From assembly GCA_031264145.1 (NCBI GenBank), contig JAISEK010000173.1, forward strand, positions 1-64,000: 64,000 nt of DNA, read 5' to 3'. The stretch's first letter is position 1. Each line of letters starts with the position of its first letter. Below are positions 56,013-64,000 of this stretch, piece by piece. The notes under the pieces are model-generated. The model did no database searches, was not told the origin of the DNA, and saw only the letters and a program-made list of their open reading frames with translations. This DNA comes from Deltaproteobacteria bacterium. Its GTDB lineage: Bacteria > Desulfobacterota > Desulfarculia > Adiutricales > Adiutricaceae. A program made the translations under genes and the position numbers.

Positions 56013-56393
56013 ATGATCTTCAACTCCCTGCACCTGGCAATCATCGTATTTTTGGTCGCCGCCGCCATCTTCGCGGCCTCGCCCCTAGTGATAGCCCTCC
56101 TGATAGCCCCGCGGGCCAGGGGCGGCGACTTCAGGATGCCTTACGAGTGCGGCGTCCGGCCTTATGGCCGGGCTTGGGACCATTTTGCATTCAATTACCA
56201 TATATATGCTCTTATCTTTATAGCTTTTGACGTCGATATTCTCTATCTATATCCCGTCGGGGTCAGCTATCGCCTCCTGCCTGGCTGGCTGCCCCTGGCC
56301 GAGCTGAGCTTCTTCCTCTTCTTCGTCCTGCTGGCCGTCGTCTACTTTCAGGCCAAGGGGGTATTCACATGGCCGCGCCGGATCGAGCAGTGA
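56013..56393 (+). CDS. nuoA: complex I subunit A
   Basis: The 126-residue membrane protein has three hydrophobic segments, the conserved loop [14 protein letters not shown] and [22 protein letters not shown], both diagnostic for NuoA. It sits at the junction of the membrane and peripheral arms near the quinone site. Its end overlaps nuoB by 25 bases. The ATG has only a weak ribosome binding site. Confidence 0.94.
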   Translation: MIFNSLHLAIIVFLVAAAIFAASPLVIALLIAPRARGGDFRMPYECGVRPYGRAWDHFAFNYHIYALIFIAFDVDILYLYPVGVSYRLLPGWLPLAELSFFLFFVLLAVVYFQAKGVFTWPRRIEQ

Positions 56394-56944
56394 GCGAGGG
56401 CCCAGGGCCCATTACCAGGGCCGAGGTCCTCCCGCCGCTGGTGAACCTGAGGCCTCTGAACTGGTTCTTCGACGTCAACAGGGCCATGAGCCTGTGGCCG
56501 GTCACCTTCGGCCTGGCCTGCTGCGCCATCGAGATGATGGCGGTGAGCATGTCCCGCTTCGACATCGCCAGGTTCGGGGCCGAGGTCTTCAGGCCCTCCA
56601 TCAGGCAGGCCGACCTGATGATGGTCACCGGGACTGTCTCCAGGAAAATGGCCCCAGCCCTGGTGAGGCTTTACGAGCAGATGCCCGCCCCGAAGTTCGT
56701 CATGGCCTGCGGCAACTGCGCCATATCCGGCGGTCCCTTCAAGTTCGAGGGGCAGTACGGCATCGTCGAGGGCGTTGACCGGCTGGTCCCGGTCGACGTT
56801 TACGTGCCCGGCTGCCCGCCCCGCCCGGAGGCCATCCTGGAGGGCGTCTTCGCCATCCAGGAGAAGATCCTGGGCGTCCGCGTCTGGCCCCGGCCCAAGG
56901 AGATGCCCTCCCAGCCGGCCAGCCCCAAGGCCACCAAGGCCTGA
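56369..56944 (+). CDS. nuoB: complex I subunit B (cluster N2)
   Basis: The 191-residue protein holds the terminal [4Fe-4S] cluster N2: the adjacent Cys pair of [10 protein letters not shown], then [10 protein letters not shown] and [11 protein letters not shown]. It transfers electrons to quinone. The start overlaps nuoA. The N-terminal 40 residues are longer than in minimal NuoB proteins, so an internal start is possible. Confidence 0.96.
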   Translation: MAAPDRAVSEGPGPITRAEVLPPLVNLRPLNWFFDVNRAMSLWPVTFGLACCAIEMMAVSMSRFDIARFGAEVFRPSIRQADLMMVTGTVSRKMAPALVRLYEQMPAPKFVMACGNCAISGGPFKFEGQYGIVEGVDRLVPVDVYVPGCPPRPEAILEGVFAIQEKILGVRVWPRPKEMPSQPASPKATKA

Positions 56945-57006
56945 GGGATGACCGGGCGGGGAGTCCCCGTGGACTATCCGACCCACAAGATCCAGGAGGG
57001 ATAGCC

Positions 57007-57552
57007 TTGACCAGTACCGATAGCCTGGAGAACCGCTTCCGTGAAGCCGGAGCCCTCGTCGTCTCCCGGCACGACTTTAGGCGCGATGGCCTCGTCATGT
57101 CGGCCGTCGTACCGCCCGGTTCCCTGACCGGCCTGGCCAGGGGGCTGCGCCAGGATGGCTACGCCCTCCTTGACGTCTCGGTCCTGGAGGCCATCGAGGG
57201 TTTTCTCGTCACCTACCACTTCGACGACTTCGCGGCCCCCGGCCGTCTGGCCCTCCGTGTCCTGGCCGGCACCGTCGGGCCGGTCGTGCCCAGCCTGGCG
57301 GGCATCTTCCAGGGGGCCGAGTGGCACGAGCGCGAGAGTTCCGATTTCTACGGGGTGGCCTTCCAGGGCAACCCCAACCCGGTGCCCCTCCTACTGCCGG
57401 AGGACTTTGAGGGGCCGCCGCCCCTCAGAAAGGAGCCCAAGGCACTTTCCAGCCTCTCGGCTTTGGGCCTTTTCGGCCGGCCCCAGGTGCTTGACCCGGC
57501 CTGGCAGGACCTGGTCGCCCCCAAGGAAAAGGGCGAGGCGACCCAGGGGTGA
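57007..57552 (+). CDS. nuoC: complex I subunit C
   Basis: The 181-residue protein belongs to the 30-kDa subunit family, with a VPSLAGIFQGAEWHERESSDFYG-like signature (seen as SLAGIFQGAEWHERE and DFYGVAFQGNPNP). It starts at a TTG with a strong AGGAGGG site. It is separate from nuoD rather than fused. Confidence 0.93.
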   Translation: MTSTDSLENRFREAGALVVSRHDFRRDGLVMSAVVPPGSLTGLARGLRQDGYALLDVSVLEAIEGFLVTYHFDDFAAPGRLALRVLAGTVGPVVPSLAGIFQGAEWHERESSDFYGVAFQGNPNPVPLLLPEDFEGPPPLRKEPKALSSLSALGLFGRPQVLDPAWQDLVAPKEKGEATQG

Positions 57553-57620
57553 CGGCCCGCCCTCCCGCTGGGCAGCGGGCCGGGCCTTGAACGCAGGCTT
57601 TTTTGGAGCGCAGGAAGATT

Positions 57621-58814
57621 ATGAACAGCCTCAACTTCATAAACCCCTTCGGCGTCAGGGAGGAACCGGGCAGCGTCGTCGGCGACTTCTACACCGCCAA
57701 CTTCAGCCGAAAGGCCAGGCCCGACACGATCATCCTCAACCTGGGCCCCCAGCATCCATCGACCCACGGCGTCCTGAGGGTCATCGTGGAGCTTGACGGC
57801 GAGTACGTCGTGAGGGCCGAGCCGATCCTGGGATACCTCCACCGCATGCACGAGAAAATGGCCGAGGTCAAGACGCCCTGGCAATACATCCCCAACATGG
57901 GCCGAGTCGACTACCTCCACCCCCTGGCCTGGAACTGGGCCTACGTGGGGGCGGCCGAGCGCCTGGCAGGCATCGAGGTCCCAGAGCGGGCCGAGTATCT
58001 CAGGGTCATAAGCTGCGAGCTGAACAGGATCTCCTCCCACCTCATGTGGTGGGGAGCCTTCGTCATGGACCTGGGCGGGGTAACCCCCATCCTCTACGCC
58101 TTTGAGGAAAGGGAGAAGATAAACGACATCCTCCAGATAGTGTCCGGCTCCAGGCTGACGATGAGCTACTTCCGCTTCGGAGGGGTCAGTTCAGACATCG
58201 ACGACCGCTTCGAGAGGCTGACCAGGGAGTTCATCCCCTATCTCCGCGAGCGTCTGAAGATGTACAAGGGCCTAGTAACCGACAACGTAATCCTGAGGAG
58301 GCGCCTTGAGGGCATCGGGCCGATGGGCTTGGATCTGTGCCAACGCTACGGGGCCACCGGGCCAATCCTGAGGGCTGCCGGCCTGGCCAGGGACACCCGC
58401 CGGGACATCCCCTACGGTGTCTACCCCAAGCTCGACCTCGCCATCCCCTCAGGGCCCTCCGACGACTGCTTTGGCCGCTACCTGGTGCGCCTGGGCGAGA
58501 TCGAGGCCAGCCTATCCGTCGTCGAGCAGGCCCTGGACGCTCTCCCTGGGGGACCGGTCAGGATAGACAAGGCCCCCAAGGCCAACTGGAAGCTCCCGGC
58601 CGGGGAGACCTATTTCGCCGTGGAGGGGGCCAGGGGCCAGACCTGCGTGCACCTCGTGAGCGACGGAGGCCGGACCCCGTACCGGCTCAAGCTCAGGGCG
58701 CCCGGCTTCAGCAACCTCTCCCTGTTCGCCGAGGCGGCCAGGGGGACTCTCCTGGCCGACGCCATAGCAATCCTGGGAAGCCTGGATCTGGTCATTCCCG
58801 AGGTTGACCGCTGA
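57621..58814 (+). CDS. nuoD: complex I subunit D
   Basis: The 397-residue 49-kDa subunit forms the quinone pocket with NuoB. LNLGPQHPSTHGVLR carries the His and the neighbouring Thr-His of the site; RAEPILGYLHRMHEKM and NRISSHLMWWGAF follow. It descends from the NiFe-hydrogenase large subunit but lacks the Cys pairs. The ATG at 57621 has an AGGAAG site. nuoE, nuoF and nuoG do not follow. Confidence 0.96.
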   Translation: MNSLNFINPFGVREEPGSVVGDFYTANFSRKARPDTIILNLGPQHPSTHGVLRVIVELDGEYVVRAEPILGYLHRMHEKMAEVKTPWQYIPNMGRVDYLHPLAWNWAYVGAAERLAGIEVPERAEYLRVISCELNRISSHLMWWGAFVMDLGGVTPILYAFEEREKINDILQIVSGSRLTMSYFRFGGVSSDIDDRFERLTREFIPYLRERLKMYKGLVTDNVILRRRLEGIGPMGLDLCQRYGATGPILRAAGLARDTRRDIPYGVYPKLDLAIPSGPSDDCFGRYLVRLGEIEASLSVVEQALDALPGGPVRIDKAPKANWKLPAGETYFAVEGARGQTCVHLVSDGGRTPYRLKLRAPGFSNLSLFAEAARGTLLADAIAILGSLDLVIPEVDR

Positions 58815-59437
58815 GGGGGCAGCCCTTCTCCCGAGGGGGCGGCCCCAGTGGCTGGGAATGATTGGCCATGCCCCCCTGGCGGTCAGCGGGGATTCTTGGA
58901 CGCCAGCTGACCCCGCTCAAGCCGGGGGCTGGAAATGGCCCAGGTTGTTGGCCTGGGAAAGCGTCACCAAAACCAGCTACGCCACCATCAGGCAAAGAAC
59001 CGACGGCTGGATGCCTCGCTGACCGATCTTGCATCCCTTGGTTTCCGGTGGCGACGGCACGGGATCCCAAAACAATGCTTGACAGGGGCCAGTCTGGGAT
59101 TCCCAAGGCCCACGCCAATGACGCGTGGGGACGTTTTGGAAGTCAAAGCGCTGCGGGAAGGCCGACTCTGACGACCAAGAGCATGGTGCGTGGGGGCCAC
59201 GGGGACTAGGGCACAACGCCGGCGGGTTTACCAGGGGCCATCTGCGCGGCAAAAACCGGTTTTGGCTTTCAAGCTGTCGATTTGGCCAAGGCCGTGGAGC
59301 CAACGGGGAAATATGAGGGACAACACGATGGCCTGGCAGCCCATAAGGGCTAAAGGCTCCTTAATAATCTCAAAACCAGCCAAGATCTAATAGCAGCCCA
59401 GAACGGGACCGCCATCGGCTGCAAAGGAGAGACGGTT
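58815..59437. other. gene-free gap inside the nuo cluster
   Basis: In a 14-gene operon nuoEFG would sit between nuoD and nuoH. Here there is only GC-rich sequence without a supported frame; no flavin- or cluster-binding motif is readable in any frame. It could be decayed DNA. Confidence 0.45.
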
Positions 59438-59506
59438 ATGACTATTCCATCCAGCCTGCTTCCCGCTGAAGAGAAGAGGGCCTTTCCTCCCCGGACTAGA
59501 AGATGA
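59438..59506 (+). CDS. 22-codon ORF translationally coupled to nuoH
   Basis: An ATG at 59438 follows an AAAGGAGAG site and opens 22 codons, beginning MTIPSSLLPAEEKRAF and ending PPRTRR. The TGA at 59504-59506 overlaps the nuoH ATG at 59503 (ATGA). A strong initiation site followed by a four-base overlap points to a leader peptide or a tiny subunit. nuoH itself has a poor ribosome binding site. No family is known to me. Confidence 0.5.
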   Translation: MTIPSSLLPAEEKRAFPPRTRR

Positions 59507-60477
59507 TGGATCTCTCTATTGCCAACTTTGCCCAGATAATCGTCGCCTGCCTTTTGATAATAGGCCTGATGGTGGGGAACGCCGTCGTCATGGTCTACAT
59601 AGAGCGCAAGGCCTGCGGCTTCATCCAGCGGAGGCCCGGCCCCTACGAGGTCGGCCCCAGGGGGACCATCCAGGCGGTCTGCGACTCGATGAAGCTTTTG
59701 GGCAAGCAGATCTTCATCCCGGGAAACGTCGACTGGCTCCTCTTCTTCCTGGCCCCAATCCTGGCCTTCTTCCCGGTCCTCCTCCTGTTCCTGCCCATCC
59801 CATTCGGGAAGTTCCTGACGGGCATGAGGGTCGACGAGGGCATCCTCCTTATCCTGGCCTTTTCCGGAATCGGGGTCATCTCCAACATCCTGGCAGGCTG
59901 GTCCTCCAACAACAAGTATGGCCTCCTGGGGGCGGCCAGGGCCGTGTCCCAGGCGGTGGCCTACGAGATTCCCATGATCATGGCCCTCTTGTCCGTGATC
60001 TTTCTTTCCGGGACCCTGAACCTCTCGGAGATAGTCGAGCGCCAGGGCTCCTGGCCCTGGCAGTGGAACATAGTCTGCCAGCCCCTGGCCTTCTTCATCT
60101 ACCTGGTCAGCCTGGTCGGGGAGACAAACAGGGCCCCCTTCGACCTGCCGGAGGCCGAGAGCGAGTTGACGGCCGGCTTCCACACCGAGTACTCGGGCAT
60201 GGGCTTCGCCCTTTTCTTCCTCTCCGAGTATGCCAACATGCTCCTGGTCTCCTTCGTCTGCGCCACCTTCTTCCTGGGCGGCTACAAGGGGCCCTTCCTT
60301 GACGGCTTCTGGTGGATGTTCATAAAGGCCTACCTAATCATGGTGTTCATCGTCTGGATCCGTTGGACCTTCCCCAGGGTCCGCTTCGACCAGCTCCTGA
60401 ACATCAACTGGAAATGGCTGCTGCCACTTTCCATAATAAACCTCTGGGTCACGGCCGTCGTCCTGAGGTTCGTCTGA
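59503..60477 (+). CDS. nuoH: complex I subunit H
   Basis: The 324-residue membrane subunit connects the quinone site to the proton-pumping arm. Family features are VYIERKACGFIQRRPGPYEVG, AYEIPMIMALL, ETNRAPFDLPEAESELTAGF and EYSGMGFALFFLSEYANM. Eight hydrophobic segments are readable. The start overlaps a 22-codon ORF; a second ATG lies three bases further. Confidence 0.96.
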   Translation: MMDLSIANFAQIIVACLLIIGLMVGNAVVMVYIERKACGFIQRRPGPYEVGPRGTIQAVCDSMKLLGKQIFIPGNVDWLLFFLAPILAFFPVLLLFLPIPFGKFLTGMRVDEGILLILAFSGIGVISNILAGWSSNNKYGLLGAARAVSQAVAYEIPMIMALLSVIFLSGTLNLSEIVERQGSWPWQWNIVCQPLAFFIYLVSLVGETNRAPFDLPEAESELTAGFHTEYSGMGFALFFLSEYANMLLVSFVCATFFLGGYKGPFLDGFWWMFIKAYLIMVFIVWIRWTFPRVRFDQLLNINWKWLLPLSIINLWVTAVVLRFV

Positions 60478-60533
60478 GAATCATCTAGGGAAGACGTTTT
60501 TGGCCGGTCAGGGCAAGGGAGCGGCCAAGGGGT

Positions 60534-60989
60534 ATGCGAATGTTCCGCGCCATCATCGACAACTTGAAGGGACTCTGGAGCCTGTTGGTAGGGCTTTCCA
60601 TCACCGGGCGGTTCTTTTTGAGCCCCCAGAGGACCACCCATTATCCCAGGCAGGTCGATGACCCGGAATGCCTGGCCTCCTACCGGGGGCCCCTGGAACT
60701 GGTCCCGGCCGACGACGAGGGCCGGAGCAGGTGCGTCTCCTGCCAGATGTGCGTCAAGGCCTGCCCAGGCCACTGCCTTACCGTGGTCAAGGGCGACCAG
60801 GGCAAGGCCCCCAAGACGTACCTGTATGACTTCACCCTGTGCTGCCTGTGTGCGGCCTGCGTGGAGTCGTGCCCGGCCGGGGCCATCAGGTTCTCCCACA
60901 GGGTCTACCTGGTGGCGACCAGCCGCGAGGCCCTCCACCTCGACCTTCTGGCCGACCTCAAGTCCAGGGCCGCCAAGGAGGCCCGGTAA
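60534..60989 (+). CDS. nuoI: complex I subunit I (2x[4Fe-4S])
   Basis: The 151-residue protein carries two [4Fe-4S] clusters, CVSCQMCVKACPGHC and CCLCAACVESCPAGAI, that pass electrons to NuoB. With no NuoEFG encoded here, ferredoxin or flavodoxin could feed electrons directly to this subunit, as proposed for 11-subunit complexes. An AAGGGG site precedes the ATG. Confidence 0.94.
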   Translation: MRMFRAIIDNLKGLWSLLVGLSITGRFFLSPQRTTHYPRQVDDPECLASYRGPLELVPADDEGRSRCVSCQMCVKACPGHCLTVVKGDQGKAPKTYLYDFTLCCLCAACVESCPAGAIRFSHRVYLVATSREALHLDLLADLKSRAAKEAR

Positions 60990-61126
60990 ACGGGCCCGGG
61001 CGGTCCTGGTGCTGGTCTTTGGGCTGCCCGCTGGCGCAGGATGCAGAAAAATCACAGTAATTATTCATCCATGGCGACCACTTTGATTTCCAACGGGCGC
61101 CAATTGGTTTTCCCCGAGGTTTTTGC

Positions 61127-61759
61127 ATGGACAGGGCGATAGAAAAGATACTGGCCACCATCTGGCTGCCCTTCGACGGCCTGGAGGTCCTGATAGCCGA
61201 GTACCTGCCCGGGCAGCGGGTGGCCGCCCTGGCGGCCTTCGGCCTGTACGCGCTGATCATCCTGGCCGGGGGCCTGATGGCCATCGGCTCCCGGAACCTG
61301 GTCAGGGCCATGCTTGGCCTGGTCCTGACCTTTTTCGGCGTGGCCGGCATGTACCTTCTCCTGGCCAGCCCCTTCCTGGCCTTCATGCAGGTCCTCATCT
61401 ACGTGGGGGCGGTCTGCGTCCTCATCTTCTTCGCCATCATGCTCACCAGGAACACCAGCGAGGGCGAGGAATCGAGGCTGCCGGGCCCGGGCACAGCCAT
61501 CTACGGCCTTCTGGCCTTCGCCCTGCCCCTGGCCGTCCTGGTCCCGCTAATCGTGAGGCATGCGCCCAAGCTGCAGGAGACGGCCTACGGCCAGACCGAG
61601 ACCAGGCTTCTGGGCCAGGGCCTCATCACCGGGGACGTGTTTTCCTTCGAGCTCATTAGCATAATCCTGCTGGTGGCCATGGCCGGGGCCGTGTTCCTGG
61701 CCTGGCGCCGCCCTGAGCCGGCGGCCGGGGCGGCCGGTCGCGGCCCGGCGGAAAGATAA
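61127..61759 (+). CDS. nuoJ: complex I subunit J
   Basis: The 210-residue membrane protein has five hydrophobic segments and the NuoJ core FLAFMQVLIYVGAVCVLIFFAIMLT. Its N-terminal extension of about 40 residues is longer than usual, so an internal start is possible. A gap of 137 bp separates it from nuoI. Confidence 0.92.
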   Translation: MDRAIEKILATIWLPFDGLEVLIAEYLPGQRVAALAAFGLYALIILAGGLMAIGSRNLVRAMLGLVLTFFGVAGMYLLLASPFLAFMQVLIYVGAVCVLIFFAIMLTRNTSEGEESRLPGPGTAIYGLLAFALPLAVLVPLIVRHAPKLQETAYGQTETRLLGQGLITGDVFSFELISIILLVAMAGAVFLAWRRPEPAAGAAGRGPAER

Positions 61760-61773
61760 CGGCGGTGACGACG

Positions 61774-62103
61774 ATGAACACCCTGACCCTGTTTCTCCTG
61801 GCCTCCCTGCTCCTTCTGGCCATCGGCCTGGCCGGCCTGGTCACCAGGCGCACCCTGGTGGGCATGCTCATAAGCGTGGAGCTGATGCTCAACGGGGCCG
61901 GCCTGGCCATCGTGGCCGCCGCGAAGTGCACGCCGGCCTCCGAGGTCCACGGCCAGCTGGCCGCCCGGTTCGTCATGGGCCTGGCCGCGGCCGAGGCCAC
62001 CCTGGTGTTGGCCATGATCCTGGTTGTCCAGCGCCGCTTCGGCAAGGTCACCCTGGACGAGGTCTCCTCCATCCGGGCCCCGGGGACCGGGCGACCACAC
62101 TAG
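61774..62103 (+). CDS. nuoK: complex I subunit K
   Basis: The 109-residue membrane protein has three helices with the conserved Glu residues of ISVELMLNGAGLAIV and AAEATLVLAMILVVQRR, which lie in the proton path. I use the ATG at 61774; a GTG at 61765 would add three residues. Confidence 0.93.
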   Translation: MNTLTLFLLASLLLLAIGLAGLVTRRTLVGMLISVELMLNGAGLAIVAAAKCTPASEVHGQLAARFVMGLAAAEATLVLAMILVVQRRFGKVTLDEVSSIRAPGTGRPH

Positions 62104-62198
62104 CGGCTGCCGGACTGGCCGGCGGCGATAGCCGCCAAGACGCCAACATACATCCTCCCGGCCCCAGCGGCCCGGGATCAGGCTAATATGAGGCCTCC

Positions 62199-63698
62199 AT
62201 GCCCGTACCAGTAATCGAAAGCAACAACCTGATCTGGCCCATTCTGGTCACGCTCCTGGCCCCATTCGGCATACTGGCCCTGGGGAGCAGGCCCAACTAC
62301 CGGGAAGGCGTCTCCATTGCGGCCGGGGCCCTCACGGCGGCCCTCGTCCTGAGCTTCGCCCCGGCGGTGCTGGGCGGCCACATCTACCGTTGCGAGGTGT
62401 TCAGGATTCTGCCGGGCATCACGGTGTCGTTCGCCATGGACGGCCTGGGCTTCATCTTCGCCTTCATAGCCCCGTTCCTGTGGGTCTTCGCCACCAGCTA
62501 CAACATAGGCTACATGCGGGGCCTGAACGAGCACGCCCAGACCCGCTACTACTTCTGTTTCGCCATAGCCATCTTCGGCGCGGTCGGCGTGGCCCTGGCG
62601 GCCAACGTCTTCACGCTCTACCTCTTCTACGAGATAATCTCCGTCTTCACCTACCCCCTGGTGGCCCACCACCAGGACGAGGAAGGCTTCCATGGGGCCA
62701 AGAAGTACCTGGTGTACCTCATGGGCACCTCCAAGCTCTTCCTCTTGCCGGCCATGGTCCTGACCTATGTCCTGGCCGGCACCCTGGAGTTCCCGCTGGG
62801 CGACATCCAGAGGGGCATCTTCCCGCCAGAGGTCATAGCCGGGAGTCCCAACCTGGTCCGTCTTGCCTACGTCCTCTTCATTGCCGGTCTGGCCAAGGCT
62901 GCGCTGATGCCCTTCCACAACTGGCTACCGTCGGCCATGGTCGCCCCGACCCCGGTCTCGGCCCTTCTGCACGCCGTGGCCGTGGTCAAGGCGGGCGTCT
63001 TCTCCGTGAGCCGCATAATCCTCTCCGGCTTCGGCACCGAGACCATGACGGGCCTGGGGCTCTCTCTCCCGACGGCCTACGTGGCCGGCTTCACCATAGT
63101 GGCCGCCTCCCTCATCGCCCTGACCAAGGACGACATCAAGGCCCGGCTGGCCTACTCTACCGTCAGCCAGCTTTCCTACGTGGTCATCGGGGTGGCCCTG
63201 GCCGCCCCGGCGGCCGTCCAGGGCGGCCTCATGCACATCGGCCACCATGCCTTTTCCAAAATCACCCTCTTCTTCGGGGCCGGGGCCATATACGTGGCCA
63301 GCCACCTGAAGTCCATAAAGCTCATGAACGGCCTGGGGCGGCGCATGCCCTGGACCTTCGGGGCCTTCGGGCTGGCCAGCCTGTCGATGATCGGCATGCC
63401 CCCTGTCTGCGGCTTCGTCTCCAAGTGGTACCTGGTCAACGGGGCGCTGGACACGGGCCAGCTGGTGCTCCTGGTGGCCCTGCTGTGCTCGACCATTCTG
63501 AACGCCGGCTACTTCGTGCCCATCTTCTACCGGGCATTCTTCCTGCCTCCCGAGCCCGGCTCCGGCGTGGAGGAGTGCCATGAGGCCCCACTCTCGATGG
63601 TCGTGCCCCTGGTCTTCACCAGCTTCGTCTCCGTGGCCCTGGGCATCTTCCCCGAGCTGTTCCACGACTTCATAAAGGCCTTCGGGAGCTTTAACTGA
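62199..63698 (+). CDS. proton-translocating antiporter subunit (MrpD/NuoL-M type)
   Basis: The 499-residue membrane protein has about 14 hydrophobic segments and antiporter signatures: a Glu in YLFYEIISVFTYPLVAH, FIAGLAKAALMPFHNWLPSAM with its Lys, and AVVKAGVFSVSRI. It replaces a standard NuoL/M/N at this place. Deltaproteobacterial complex I loci often end in several MrpD-like subunits, and the partial gene that follows fits that. Whether it pumps H+ or Na+ cannot be told. Confidence 0.9.
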   Translation: MPVPVIESNNLIWPILVTLLAPFGILALGSRPNYREGVSIAAGALTAALVLSFAPAVLGGHIYRCEVFRILPGITVSFAMDGLGFIFAFIAPFLWVFATSYNIGYMRGLNEHAQTRYYFCFAIAIFGAVGVALAANVFTLYLFYEIISVFTYPLVAHHQDEEGFHGAKKYLVYLMGTSKLFLLPAMVLTYVLAGTLEFPLGDIQRGIFPPEVIAGSPNLVRLAYVLFIAGLAKAALMPFHNWLPSAMVAPTPVSALLHAVAVVKAGVFSVSRIILSGFGTETMTGLGLSLPTAYVAGFTIVAASLIALTKDDIKARLAYSTVSQLSYVVIGVALAAPAAVQGGLMHIGHHAFSKITLFFGAGAIYVASHLKSIKLMNGLGRRMPWTFGAFGLASLSMIGMPPVCGFVSKWYLVNGALDTGQLVLLVALLCSTILNAGYFVPIFYRAFFLPPEPGSGVEECHEAPLSMVVPLVFTSFVSVALGIFPELFHDFIKAFGSFN

Positions 63699-63738
63699 GC
63701 GCCGCCACTTGCCGATGGGTGGACGATGCAGGGATTGG

Positions 63739-64000
63739 ATGATGATGAACGGAAAAATGTCCCCGGACGAGAAAAAATCACTTTTGGGCCAATTTCTGGA
63801 CGCCCAGCTCGCCCCTGGCCGGCCGAGGATCTGGCGCAACGCCTTTCTGGCCCTCCTGGCGGCCATCGCCGTCCTGGGGATCGCGGTGCCCAACCACCAC
63901 CCCCACTTCGGCTACGACGCCTACCACTTCTTTTGGCCGGCCTTCGGCCTGGGCGCAGGCCTGGTCCTGATCTTCGTGGTCAAGAAAATCATCCAGCCCA
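63739..64000 (+). CDS. small membrane protein of the nuo cluster (incomplete)
   Basis: A frame opens at three consecutive ATG codons (63739, 63742, 63745) and is still open at the window end. The 87 visible residues contain two membrane segments (around FLALLAAIAVLGIAVP and PAFGLGAGLVLIFVV) separated by a His-rich loop, PNHHPHFGYDAYH. Similar small proteins occur between antiporter genes of such clusters. Confidence 0.65.
   Translation, partial: MMMNGKMSPDEKKSLLGQFLDAQLAPGRPRIWRNAFLALLAAIAVLGIAVPNHHPHFGYDAYHFFWPAFGLGAGLVLIFVVKKIIQP

Noticed and set aside
58815-59437. Decayed nuoE/F/G
   Set aside because: No cluster-binding, FMN or NAD motif is readable in any frame, so a link to these genes would be a guess.

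Overview
The window reads as a chromosomal piece of an anaerobic Gram-negative bacterium with GC-rich genes separated by AT-rich or decayed spacers. An outer membrane is shown by an LptE-like lipoprotein, a TonB-dependent receptor and TonB. Anaerobic life is shown by a multimeric [FeFe]-hydrogenase, a Desulfovibrio-type flavodoxin, an oxygen-sensitive radical SAM enzyme and a complex I without its NADH module. The mix is most like Deltaproteobacteria/Desulfobacterota. An ankyrin protein, a broken Sel1 gene, transposase remnants and many ~1 kb gene-free spacers suggest host association and genome erosion. Taxonomy and lifestyle are inference; no rRNA is present.

Layout. 1-4.3 kb: the start of a transposase gene, a large exported protein of unknown function and a lower-GC metallophosphoesterase. 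4.4-18.3 kb: a nitrogen and nickel island on the minus strand, comprising urtA, then urtBCDE-ureDABCFG-amtB-glnB in tight order. Two plus-strand genes like the NikL and NikK nickel-uptake components lie between urtA and urtB, behind a leader with a terminator. ureE is absent. 19.3-27.7 kb: a hybrid histidine kinase, an AT-rich ankyrin protein, a lipoprotein, and a MoxR ATPase/VWA-metallopeptidase pair. 28.7-32.9 kb: a BtuFDC-like transporter, a MetH-activation-like corrinoid protein and an orphan umuD. 33.5-40.9 kb: a Sel1 pseudogene, then housekeeping genes (rplS-rnhB-rsmI, ribBA-ribH-nusB-lptE-amrS) and tRNA-Ser(CGA).

41-46.1 kb: a TonB-dependent receptor, TonB and a second NikK-like DUF4198 protein. 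The last two are preceded by a near-consensus promoter and a ~210-nt leader ending in a perfect 16-bp terminator, a strong candidate for a metal- or cofactor-sensing RNA. 46.8-55.3 kb: an IS630 DNA-binding fragment, a three-gene hydrogenase operon, flavodoxin, and an intact ISAzo13-like transposase whose catalytic triad looks degenerate. 56-64 kb: nuoABCD, a gap with a 22-codon ORF coupled to nuoH, nuoHIJK, an MrpD/NuoL-type antiporter subunit and the start of a small membrane protein.

Taken together: urea is imported by UrtABCDE and split by a nickel urease, and ammonium is handled by AmtB with a PII protein that lacks the uridylylation tyrosine. Two DUF4198 loci plus a TonB receptor are good candidates for supplying nickel. 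Electron flow appears to run through hydrogenase, flavodoxin/ferredoxin and the membrane complex.
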